Of a DNA stretch of 64,000 nucleotides, positions 40,163 to 47,682 are shown in pieces; positions within the stretch are counted from its first letter, which is position 1, and the number at the start of each line of letters is the position of its first letter. Origin of the DNA: Alloacidobacterium dinghuense (GTDB lineage: Bacteria; Acidobacteriota; Terriglobia; Terriglobales; Acidobacteriaceae). The stretch is taken from the NCBI RefSeq assembly GCF_014274465.1, contig NZ_CP060394.1, positions 4,836,001 through 4,900,000 on the forward strand, in the 5' to 3' direction. The position numbers and the translations under genes were made by a program. The notes beneath the pieces were generated by a model, which worked only from the letters and a program-made list of their open reading frames with translations, had not been told where the DNA came from and searched no databases.

Positions 40163-40411
40163 GCAAAAGTTGAACCATTCAGAGAAAGTTGGCGACGTGG
40201 CGTGTCCAGCGGCTGCAGATACGGCGGCAGTTCTTCAACCGGGCAAACAGCCGCTCGACTTTCCAACGCGGGTGTAGCGGTGCAGTCGCCTTCCATCCTG
40301 AGTTCGCTTTCGCCTGCGGAGATTGGGCACAATCAATTGGACGCTGTGTTCTTGGCGCAGCCGTTCATCCAGCCGATCGCTATTCTCGGTAGCGGGTTGG
40401 TTTTCTCGTAA
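40163..40411 (-). pseudogene. IS5-type transposase remnant (C-terminal end)
   Basis: On the minus strand a frame reads ENSDRLDERLRQEHSVQLIV, then PNLRRRKRTQDGRRLHRYTR. The adjacent frame then gives [20 protein letters not shown] and TRHVANFL, a stop, and MVQLLL. IS5-family transposases end with [29 protein letters not shown]...HxxNFLxMVQL, so this is the last quarter of such a gene carrying a frameshift and a stop codon. No inverted terminal repeats were recognised. It begins right after the clpB stop and ends beside tRNA-Ser, marking a decayed mobile-element site. Confidence 0.75.
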
Positions 40412-40437
40412 TTTATTGATATATAACCAGTTAAACG

Positions 40438-40527
40438 TGGCGGAGGGAGAGGGATTCGAACCCCCGTTACCCTTTCGGGTAAAGCGGTTTTCAAGACCGC
40501 CTGTTTCAACCACTCACACATCCCTCC
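40438..40527 (-). tRNA. tRNA-Ser(UGA)
   Basis: The acceptor stem GGAGGGA pairs with TCCCTCC. The anticodon loop CTTGAAA gives UGA, reading UCA. The long variable arm TTACCC-GAAA-GGGTAA is typical of class II serine tRNA, and the T-loop TTCGAAT is normal. The discriminator is G, and CCA is encoded (40438-40440). It is flanked by a transposase remnant on its 3' side and a tyrosine-recombinase remnant 25 bases from its 5' end. Confidence 0.93.
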
Positions 40528-40552
40528 GCGAGTGGCAAGTGCTTGCTCTACT

Positions 40553-40770
40553 TCATTGTACGACGACTGGAGTTGGATCTTCGAGCGAAGCCGTTGCACA
40601 TTGGTTGCACACTAGATTTTCTAGCGCCACCATTGCTTGTCGACTTGGCTTGTCTATGCCACTCCGCTTGATATAGGCGTTCCGGGTCACCGAGACTTCA
40701 CTGTGTCGCAGGATGGCCTGGATGACGATATCGGGCACACCGAGTTCGTGCAGGTTAGTCGCCAGCCCCC
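40553..40770 (-). pseudogene. Tyrosine-recombinase C-terminal remnant
   Basis: The minus strand reads DCRRGLATNLHELGVPDIVI, then QAILRHSEVSVTRNAYIKRS, then GIDKPSRQAMVALENLVCNQ and CATASLEDPTPVVVQ before the stop. This is the end of a phage-type integrase: the HxxR-like region (here DCRR), the LRH motif and the catalytic Tyr in NAYIKR. Upstream of DCRRG the frame hits a TGA, so the N-terminal domains are lost. The ATG at 40738 is internal. Junction with the PglZ-like piece is near 40770. Confidence 0.7.
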
Positions 40771-42414
40771 TACGACAATCAAATCAACACCGCACTGGAA
40801 CGCCTCTTCAACGAGGAAGGGCAACGCATCGTCTTTTGGAACGATCCCGACCAAGAGTTCCAGAACACATTGCCGTTTATCCTGCTCGACGGCGTACGGT
40901 GTCCCTCGCTGTGCTCCGTAACTCCCTTCCTCCGTATCTGAATTGACCTTGTCACGTGGAATCAGTCGCACACGCGCGATCAGGTTGTTGGTATTCACAA
41001 TCAGCAGGTGCCGTTGGGGATCGAAGGCATAACCACTCCAGTTCATCCCTCCCAGATTGCCAGGAGCCGCCAGCGTTCCCCGTACGCTGGGTGGTGTGAA
41101 TATGCCCTGATTGAGAAGCTTTTGTATTGCCTGCCGACAGGCTTCGCGATCTGCTGGCGTTGGTCCCCATGCATCATCAACCGAAATGTGTTGAGGCGCG
41201 AGTGGGGGTGGAGCGACGGGAAATGGCTGCGTCGGAGAAGCTGTTTCGCCAGGCACATCACTCGGCGGTACAGCTCGCTCTTCAACGGGAAACACTGGCT
41301 CTCCTGTGTCCCTATTAAGCACATAGAGAAAACCGGTCTTGTTGCCCTGAATGACAACTGGAATCTCTTTGCCGTTATGCGGCAACATTGCCAGGAGAGG
41401 CGGTGGTGCCGTGTCATAGTCCCAGAGATCGTGATGCACCAACTGAAAGCCCCATGCCATCTGTCCTGATTTCGCGTGCAGCGCTACGACGGAATTCGCC
41501 CACTTGTCGTCCCCAGGACGGAGGCCCCCGTAATAGTCCGGGCTGGCACTCCCCGTTGGTATGAAGACCAAATCGCGATGCGTGTCCGCAGCGATAACCG
41601 ACCAGGCATTTGCCGCACCAGAAAGCCAGGACGATGTCGTATCCGGAGTGTTCTCGGCAATGGGATTCCAACTCCAGCGCAGGGCTCCCGTACGGGCATC
41701 GAAAGCTCGTACTACTCCTGAGGGCATGTCGGCTCGATTGTTGTCATCGATGGCCGACCCCACGATGACCATGTCATCGATCACTGCCGGAGGAGAGGTC
41801 ATGTGATACCAGCCCTGCATGTGCTCGCCGAGGTTCGGATGCTGATAGCCAGGAACGTTCCGTAGATTCACCTGCCCTGAAGACCCGAAGTCAATGCACG
41901 ACTGGCCTGTGGCCGCATCAATTGCGATCAAGCGAGCATCGAGCGTCGCTTCAAAAATGCGCCTCCTGCATTTGTCTTTTGATCCGCGTTGCGGATCGAG
42001 CCAGGTTGCAGCGCCTCGATTGATAAGGCCGTCGCCGTAATCGAGACTTTGGTCAATGTGGGGGTCATACGCCCAGAGTTGCTGTCCTGTCGCGGGATCA
42101 AGTGCAATCACGCGGTTGAACGGCGTAGTCAGGTAGAGCCTTCCATCGACAAAGATCGGGGTTGTTTCAAAACCGCTGCGCTTCCTTCCGTCATGCCCAT
42201 CGGAGACATCGCCGGTATGGAAAACCCACGCAACCCTGAGCTTTGCCACGTTCTCGCGATTGATCTGAGCAAGAGACGAATGGCGCATCCCTCCCGGATC
42301 ATTGCCATAATTCGGCCATTCGGATCCGGAGTTGGTCTGAGCATGTGCAAAGCAGGTGAGACTCACAAGCAATATCGCTTGGCAAAGCCAGTAGAGCCGT
42401 TCTCGAACCGTCAT
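40687..42414 (-). pseudogene. PQQ-type (quinoprotein) dehydrogenase, C-terminally truncated
   Basis: From the ATG at 42414 a signal peptide (MTVRERLYWLCQAILLVSLT) leads into an eight-bladed propeller of the quinoprotein glucose/alcohol dehydrogenase kind: WPNYGNDPGGMRHSSLAQIN, LDPATGQQLWAYDPHID, WYHMTSPPAVIDDMVIVGSA, GFQLVHHDLWDYDTAPPPLL and GNKTGFLYVLNRDTGEPVFP. Homology ends at YGAQRGTPYA (about 40897). The last roughly 70 residues are antisense to the PglZ-like and integrase fragments and are not native. The missing final blades and PQQ contacts suggest the product is inactive. The gene would have oxidised sugars or alcohols in the periplasm. Confidence 0.75.
40771..40896 (+). pseudogene. 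Fragment resembling the N-terminus of PglZ (BREX)
   Basis: The plus strand reads YDNQINTALERLFNEEGQRI, then VFWNDPDQEFQNTLPFILLD and GV. In BREX phage-defence PglZ proteins the first 45 residues follow the pattern INxALExLFxExxRIVFWxDPxxEFxxTLP, so this is likely a detached N-terminal piece of about 42 codons. There is no start codon in place, and homology stops at GV where the truncated PQQ gene begins on the other strand. No other brx genes are present. Identification is by recalled motif, not a search. Confidence 0.5.
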
Positions 42415-42572
42415 ATTCGAACTATTAGAACGAAAAATTCCGAAGGCAAGCAATGATTCGTGACAATCTGGTCCAAGTCCTTTGTACATAATAAGAGCGG
42501 TCCTCAGAACTCGCAGAAAAAATAATCGCGCGAAACTTCGCCAATCTGCACCTCAGGTGGGCAGATTAGAGT

Positions 42573-43249
42573 ATGAGGACATCAGCGCAATCGCTCCGGC
42601 CCCAGAGACAAAAAAGGTCGCTGCGTCTCGTGCTTCTTAGCGATACCCACGAGCTACATCGCGAGCTAGATGTTCCCAGTGGAGATATCCTGATCCACGC
42701 TGGCGACTTTAGTATGTTCAGCCGCAGTCTACGGGGAATTGAGGACTTCAATACCTGGTTGGGCGAATTGCCGCACCGCTTGACGATTGCCGTGCCCGGC
42801 AATCACGAGTTCTTTTTGGCAAGTGACCCATCACGACGTTCCCTGCTGAGTAATGCCACAGTTCTCATCAATCAGAGTGTTGAGGTTGACGGCCTGCGAA
42901 TCTGGGGATCACCAGTTACTCCGCTTGCCAATGCAGCCTTTGGCGTGAGTTCAGCCGAGGATCGCCGCGGCTCTACGCGCAGATTCCGGAACACACCGAC
43001 ATCCTTATCACGCATGGACCGCCGTATGGCGTCCTCGACTCTGCTCCTGGTTCAGGTATCCATTTCGGCTGCCGTGAGCTTTTCGACGCGGTAATGCATG
43101 TAAAGCCGAGATTGCACGTGTTCGGTCACATACATGGGGCATACGGGATTTTTCAGACAGACGATACGACACTTGTAAACGCAGCGCTGCTCGGAATGCA
43201 CGGGGACATTGATAGGACCCCAATAGTGCTCCAGATAAGCCAGAAATGA
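42573..43249 (+). pseudogene. Metallophosphatase split by a single-base frameshift
   Basis: The first frame (42573 to about 42970) carries LRLVLLSDTHELHRELDVPS, GDILIHAGDFSMF and VPGNHEFFLASDPSRRSL: the metal-binding DxH, GD and GNHE of calcineurin-like phosphoesterases. From about 42971 the third frame continues with LYAQIPEHTDILITHGPPYG and VFGHIHGAYGIFQTDDTTLV to a stop at 43247-43249. Restoring one C in the run CGCCGCGG near 42969 would join them (DRRRLYAQ). Either a recent pseudogene or a sequencing indel. The intact protein would be about 225 aa. Confidence 0.8.
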
Positions 43250-43294
43250 GTCGCAGGTCAAATTAAGAAGGCCCTTTACCAAAGAGAGCAAGAC

Positions 43295-43501
43295 ATGTTG
43301 AAGAAAACCTACATCCGCAACGGAAAAAACCAGATTATCGGCTCCGAAACCTCCGGTTTCGGGGACGACGACACCGTGGTCCGCGACCGTGACGGTAAGA
43401 TTCTCGGTCGCGCCAACAGTCGCTTTCATACAACACGCGATGCGCACGGGCGACTGGTCAGCATCAATTCCAACGACCCAGGGCTGCCGTTCGAAGAGTG
43501 A
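43295..43501 (+). CDS. Small hypothetical protein next to a serine recombinase
   Basis: A 68-aa protein made of short beta-turn units: MLKKTYIRNGKNQIIGSETS, GFGDDDTVVRDRDGKILGRA, then NSRFHTTRDAHGRLVSINSN. The repeated DG-K/R-I/L-V-x pattern is like tiny proteins I recall beside resolvases in acidobacterial mobile segments. It ends 11 bases before the recombinase ATG, on the same strand, so co-transcription is likely. No known function. Confidence 0.6.
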   Translation: MLKKTYIRNGKNQIIGSETSGFGDDDTVVRDRDGKILGRANSRFHTTRDAHGRLVSINSNDPGLPFEE

Positions 43502-43512
43502 GAGGATCGTTC

Positions 43513-44118
43513 ATGAAACGTGCGGCTCTATACATGCGAGTATCCACCGTCGATCAGAATCCTCAGAACCAAAGCATCGAGCTTCGAGAGTTTGCGAGGT
43601 TACGTGGGTACGAAATAGTTCAGGAGTATTGCGATCACGGCATAAGCGGCACAAAGGTCCGCCGCCCGGCGCTCGATCAGTTACTGAAAGATGCTCATCG
43701 CCGCAAATTCGACGCTGTCTTGGTCTGGTCCTGCGACCGGCTGGCGAGATCGACCAAGCATTTCCTGCAGGTCTTAGACGAGCTTAATGAGCTTGGTATT
43801 CAGTTCCTGTCTCAGCGCGAAGCGATCGATAGTGAAGGTCCGCTGGGAAGAGCGATCGTTGTAATCATCAGCGCTATAGCTGAGTTAGAGCGTTCCCTCA
43901 TCGTTGAACGTGTACGTGCTGGTATGCGCAGGGCAAAGCTTGAGGGCCGCCGCATTGGCCGCGCACCTCTAGATGTTGACCGTCATTCTCTCGTGCGTGA
44001 CCGACTTGCAGGTATGTCGCTCACACATACTGCACAGAAATATGGGGTCTCGCGGGCATCCGTCGTGCGCATGGTTCGCGAAGCGCAGACGAGCAACGAG
44101 GTCGTGAGCGCTAGGTGA
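43513..44118 (+). CDS. Serine recombinase / resolvase
   Basis: A 201-aa protein. The catalytic domain starts MKRAALYMRVSTVDQNPQNQ with the active Ser11, then YCDHGISGTKVRRPALDQLL, FDAVLVWSCDRLARSTKHFL and ISAIAELERSLIVERVRAGM. The C-terminal helix-turn-helix (GMSLTHTAQKYGVSRASVVR) binds the res site. Length fits a small resolvase/invertase. ATG 43513 has GAGAGGA upstream. The stop overlaps a GTG of the next frame. It may have mobilised this segment, but no res or inverted sites were recognised. Confidence 0.9.
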   Translation: MKRAALYMRVSTVDQNPQNQSIELREFARLRGYEIVQEYCDHGISGTKVRRPALDQLLKDAHRRKFDAVLVWSCDRLARSTKHFLQVLDELNELGIQFLSQREAIDSEGPLGRAIVVIISAIAELERSLIVERVRAGMRRAKLEGRRIGRAPLDVDRHSLVRDRLAGMSLTHTAQKYGVSRASVVRMVREAQTSNEVVSAR

Positions 44119-44177
44119 AGCTCAATCGAGTCGAGCGATTTCGAACTACGTTCTTGGTAGGCACCGAGGAGAGAAGC

Positions 44178-44585
44178 ATGGAGTTGAATCTGGACGATGT
44201 CGATATTGCAGTCGTGGTGAATGTCGAGATCCTACGACAGGTCCTGAAGAACCTGAGCACCAATGGTAAGAAGTGGTGGATAGCATGTGAGCCTGCCTAC
44301 GCCGTGGAAACAGGATTGACGATTGGTTATGGCGATCCAGGATGCGTGGACCGCCTTAATACCGTGTATTACAAAGTGCCGGTCCTCAACCAAGATCGAC
44401 CGCTCGGCGGACCAGACAAGCTGGTCGTTCTTCTGGACTCTAGTGTGGTTGTCGCCGAACAGCCCGGACTCTATCGCGAAGATGACTGCGTACTTCAGGA
44501 CGAGGTTGCCGACATAGAAGACTTCTTCATTCCCATTCTGCGAGCATTGGTTCCTGTGCTGGCCGCGCATGCCGGAGCGCAGTGA
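44178..44585 (+). CDS. Hypothetical protein downstream of the recombinase
   Basis: A 135-aa acidic protein beginning MELNLDDVDIAVVVNVEILR. The mid part is KKWWIACEPAYAVETGLTIG and the C-terminal part LVVLLDSSVVVAEQPGLYRE. No motif was recognised. I chose the ATG at 44178 because GAGGAGAG lies 4-11 bases upstream; a GTG at 44115 would overlap the recombinase stop and add 21 residues without a ribosome-binding site. It may belong with the recombinase and the 68-aa protein as a small cassette. Confidence 0.6.
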   Translation: MELNLDDVDIAVVVNVEILRQVLKNLSTNGKKWWIACEPAYAVETGLTIGYGDPGCVDRLNTVYYKVPVLNQDRPLGGPDKLVVLLDSSVVVAEQPGLYREDDCVLQDEVADIEDFFIPILRALVPVLAAHAGAQ

Positions 44586-44769
44586 CGGGAGCCCGATCCC
44601 GATGAGTCATCGGCACCTTTGCAAATATGCGGGTCATGATTGTGGACGACCCTGCGATGGTGTCACACAGCCATTACGCACACCGGCAAGGGCCTTGCTT
44701 GCGGCTGACGGGGTGTGCCCGTAGGATCGAGAACTTCTTCCTCGGTAGAAGACCCCTTTGATCGCCGTT

Positions 44770-45756
44770 CTAATGGGGTTTCTCTGCGATGCAGTAGATG
44801 ATTGCTTTCCAGGAATCAGTAAATGCGTGGAGGTTTATAGCTGCATTTTCGCAATACTCCGAAAAGAGTCCAATAATTCCCTGCTCTTTCCGATAGATCA
44901 GCCGCCAGTCCATGAACGCTTCCATATATCCAGAGTCAATAAGGCCATCCGCAAAGTTGGCTACTAGCAACACACCTTCGGCATTCAGCATGTCGCACAT
45001 TTTGCGAACGAGCGCTTTGGCAACAGGATCTTTCAAATAATCGAATAATCCCGCCGCGTAAATGAAATCAAACCCTCCGGTTCCGATCTTACCCGCGAGA
45101 AAGCCGCGAACTGATCCTCTGATCGGATTTACGACTGAGCCACAATAACGCCGATGGCATTCTTCGACGCTTTTCGAGTCCTGATCGACCGCTACCCACT
45201 CCTTGATTCGCCGCTCTTGAAAAGCTATTGACAGTTCTGCTTCCCGGAGGTGACCGGCTGCGATACTCAGAATTCGTGGCATTATTCCTCTCGCAGATAT
45301 GGCATCGACCGTTCTGGCGATAGTCAATCTGCGATTTCGTACTGCGTGTGGTGACCTACCTGATCCGGCGGTATAGCGGAACACAGAGCTACCCTCCCGG
45401 GAGCATGGAGGAACCAATACACCTGAATCGTAGATCATATCCAACATAACGGCGTCCCCCGCGTATCCACGTGGCTTGGCATAGCTACGGAACGTCAAAG
45501 GATCCTGGTGCAAAATTGATCTGATTGGGTGAGCGCGACAGAACGAAACCACGCCGCTCCATTCTGGCTCGGCAAGGGAAGACCTGATATCTCGCAGCGT
45601 GGTCACGAGGAAGTCCATTCCTTTGTAAGGGTCACCCGTGCAAATCTCACTATGAGCCCAGTCAAGCTGTTCGTTTATTTCTCTTATATCGATCTGCGGG
45701 CCCGTGGTCACTGGTGGCCATTTAGGTCCGATCACACCTTCGTATATGCACTGCAT
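44770..45756 (-). CDS. SAM-dependent methyltransferase, PhcB-like (3-hydroxypalmitate methyl ester type)
   Basis: A 328-aa protein. The N-terminal helical part contains FRSYAKPRGYAGDAVMLDMI, which I recall as a hallmark of proteins annotated as extracellular-factor 3-hydroxypalmitic acid methyl ester biosynthesis (PhcB-like). The C-terminal half is a Rossmann methyltransferase (MPRILSIAAGHLREAELSIA, then WVAVDQDSKSVEECHRRY, then FDFIYAAGLFDYLKDPVAKA). It might make a diffusible fatty-ester signal, but no PhcR/PhcS partners are adjacent. Orphan, in an accessory region. Confidence 0.65.
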   Translation of the reverse strand: MQCIYEGVIGPKWPPVTTGPQIDIREINEQLDWAHSEICTGDPYKGMDFLVTTLRDIRSSLAEPEWSGVVSFCRAHPIRSILHQDPLTFRSYAKPRGYAGDAVMLDMIYDSGVLVPPCSREGSSVFRYTAGSGRSPHAVRNRRLTIARTVDAISARGIMPRILSIAAGHLREAELSIAFQERRIKEWVAVDQDSKSVEECHRRYCGSVVNPIRGSVRGFLAGKIGTGGFDFIYAAGLFDYLKDPVAKALVRKMCDMLNAEGVLLVANFADGLIDSGYMEAFMDWRLIYRKEQGIIGLFSEYCENAAINLHAFTDSWKAIIYCIAEKPH

Positions 45757-45830
45757 GAGAGCACCTATGTTTGTTGCCGTTTAGTGGGAAATCAAGAATC
45801 CTTCGTGAACAGAGCCGACTGCGTTACAGT

Positions 45831-45889
45831 GGAGTTGCCTCTGCGCGGGTCCTCGTCAATGGGACCGAAGTCCGCGTTGAGGCAACTCC
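45831..45889. other. Long nested hairpin
   Basis: GGAGTTGCCTC (45831-45841) pairs exactly with GAGGCAACTCC (45879-45889). Inside, CGCGG pairs with CCGCG and GGTCC with GGACC. The fold spans 59 bases between the methyltransferase and the GloVer gene. There is no T-tract on either side, so it is not a simple terminator; it may be a mini-transposon (MITE-like) end or a structured RNA element. Confidence 0.5.
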
Positions 45890-45907
45890 TCTGATCGACG
45901 TTCACCT

Positions 45908-47311
45908 CTACCGTTCACGGTCGTCCAATATCAACTCATAGAGCGTGCCGCCGCTATTGTTGTAGCCGGCGGGGCTGCCGTTGCCGCCATAGATGGCGAT
46001 TCCGATGAGCTTGTTCCCGTCCAGCACGAGGCCGTCATCCGCGTTGGCACCGTCGGAGTTGGCTCCGGTGGTTGGATTGGTCGCGCTGAAGGTGTGCAGA
46101 ACCTCGTAACGGCCATCTTCTTTGAGGGCGAAAAGCACGCCATTGCCGTTTGCTCCCCCGGCTTCGGCGTTCGAGTACAAAGTTCCATGTGGCCCGAGCG
46201 CCAGCGGGCCATCCGGGCCTGCCCCGTCCCAATTCTGGCCTGCTGAGTTCACGGCGCTGAAGTCGTGCACAACCCCGACGACACCAGGGTTATCGAGGGA
46301 ATACCGGAACACGACACCGCTGCCATTTGTTCCTCCGAAATAGGCCGCGCCGTAAAATATGCCGGGCCTCGTCTCGACAAGCGGCTCGTAGCAGTCCGCG
46401 CCATCCATGTTCTGGCCGCTTGTGTCGGTCTGGCTGAACGTATAGAGCACCTGAAAGTCGGTCCCCCATGGCGTCATCCGGTAGAGGATTCCTGAGGGTA
46501 AAGGCCCGGGTGGCAGGGAGGTAGCCGGCCACACCGCGCAGCCGTAGAGGTACCCATCGAACCCCTGAGTCAGCGATGCTGCATGGCCCTCGTCGGCGGT
46601 GAACTGATGGATCACCGTAAACTTTCCCTTGTCGTCGATCGTCCACGCCACCCCGCAGCCATGCGTGAAGAGGCAGGTGTTCTCACCACCAGTCCGGGTG
46701 GTGCCATAAAGGTTGCCGTCGCTGCCGATAATGATGTTGCGCAGCGGCCAAACGCCGTCCTCGTTGTGTCCGTTCGCATCGAGGGCGCTGAATGTGTGCA
46801 GCACGTTGAATTTGCCAGTCGTGGTGATACTGAAGATAGTGCCGTTGCCGTTCGCTCCGCCCAAAATGGCCATGCCATAAAACACACCGTTGGGACCGGG
46901 GGTCAGTCCATTGCCCGGAGAGGCTCCGTCCTCGTTTTCTCCATTGGCATTCTTCGCGCTGAAGGTATGAAGGACTTTGTACTGATGCGTGTCCTGGTCG
47001 AACCGGTAGATGACGCCGTTTCCAAACTCGCCACCGACCGTTGTCATCCCGTAAATGTCGCCGTCCGGACCTATCGCCGGCGTGGTGTCCGGTTGAGACC
47101 CTAGAGGACTCGTGAAGGTTGTAGCAGCTGGAGCTTTGAATGAATTGAGCGTCGAAAACTTTACGTCGTCAGCGTGCGCGCTCACCACGTTCGTTCTGTT
47201 GGCCTCGTTGGCCTTTCCGACTGCAAGAGTTTGTGCACCGGCGCGAGCAGTTGTGAACAAGCAGACAACTACGCAGGCCGCGATGGATAAGCATGCGATT
47301 TGCTTCGTCAT
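45908..47311 (-). CDS. Extracellular GloVer-repeat protein
   Basis: A 467-aa protein with a signal peptide (about 1-26). Six tandem units of about 60-70 residues follow, each with a VLHTFSA/DANGxNxDGA segment and a GPNGVFYG / GGANGNGTIFS segment: YKVLHTFSAKNANGENEDGA, FNVLHTFSALDANGHNEDGV, FTVIHQFTADEGHAAS, FQVLYTFSQTDTSGQNMDGA, VGVVHDFSAVNSAGQNWDGA and YEVLHTFSATNPTTGANSDG. This is the Gloeobacter-Verrucomicrobia (GloVer, TIGR03803) repeat, a likely beta-propeller of unknown binding function. The start is preceded by AGGGAGCC. Confidence 0.8.
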   Translation of the reverse strand: MTKQIACLSIAACVVVCLFTTARAGAQTLAVGKANEANRTNVVSAHADDVKFSTLNSFKAPAATTFTSPLGSQPDTTPAIGPDGDIYGMTTVGGEFGNGVIYRFDQDTHQYKVLHTFSAKNANGENEDGASPGNGLTPGPNGVFYGMAILGGANGNGTIFSITTTGKFNVLHTFSALDANGHNEDGVWPLRNIIIGSDGNLYGTTRTGGENTCLFTHGCGVAWTIDDKGKFTVIHQFTADEGHAASLTQGFDGYLYGCAVWPATSLPPGPLPSGILYRMTPWGTDFQVLYTFSQTDTSGQNMDGADCYEPLVETRPGIFYGAAYFGGTNGSGVVFRYSLDNPGVVGVVHDFSAVNSAGQNWDGAGPDGPLALGPHGTLYSNAEAGGANGNGVLFALKEDGRYEVLHTFSATNPTTGANSDGANADDGLVLDGNKLIGIAIYGGNGSPAGYNNSGGTLYELILDDRER

Positions 47312-47679
47312 TTGGATGGCTCCCTTTCGTTGGTTCGAATGTGGAGGAATCGGGCCGCAAGAGAGCGAAGCGGAGGCTTATCCCGCCTGCGGCTCATGGA
47401 CTTAAGGCGTGCGACTCCCTGGCTGGAGAGGGAGAATGTCGCTAGGCGCGGAACACCTGTGGTGGCGACAAGATAGTCTTGGCGGCCCCGGATGATCTGG
47501 GCTACACTTGCGGCATTCCCCGTCCAGCAGGGTTCGCCGGACTGGGAGCCCACGCCTGGCGAAACGCTGAGACACCAGAGAAAACAACCAAGCGTGAGTT
47601 CTTCACAGCTCTGACGCGACTCTGAGTCAAGATCCGAGCAGTCGTCTTGAAAAAGTCCTGAAGTGTTTCTGAAGAAGTA
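47312..47679. promoter_or_regulatory. Divergent leader region between GloVer and CadC-like genes
   Basis: A 368-base gap between divergent genes, with no gene seen. It carries CTCCCT-8-AGGGAG (47415-47434) and GC-rich partial dyads around 47520-47570. I compared the minus-strand leader with c-di-GMP and other riboswitch cores and could not match one. Promoters for both genes must lie here; no -10/-35 pair stands out. Confidence 0.35.
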
Positions 47680-47682
47680 GTG

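Noticed and set aside
40438-40527. Integration of an element into the 3' end of the tRNA gene
   Set aside because: The integrase tail lies at the 5' side of the tRNA and no duplicated tRNA end was seen, so a standard 3'-end attachment cannot be claimed.
47312-47679. Possible c-di-GMP riboswitch in the GloVer leader
   Set aside because: Some similar short words occur (AAGCCTCC), but the conserved core order does not fit.
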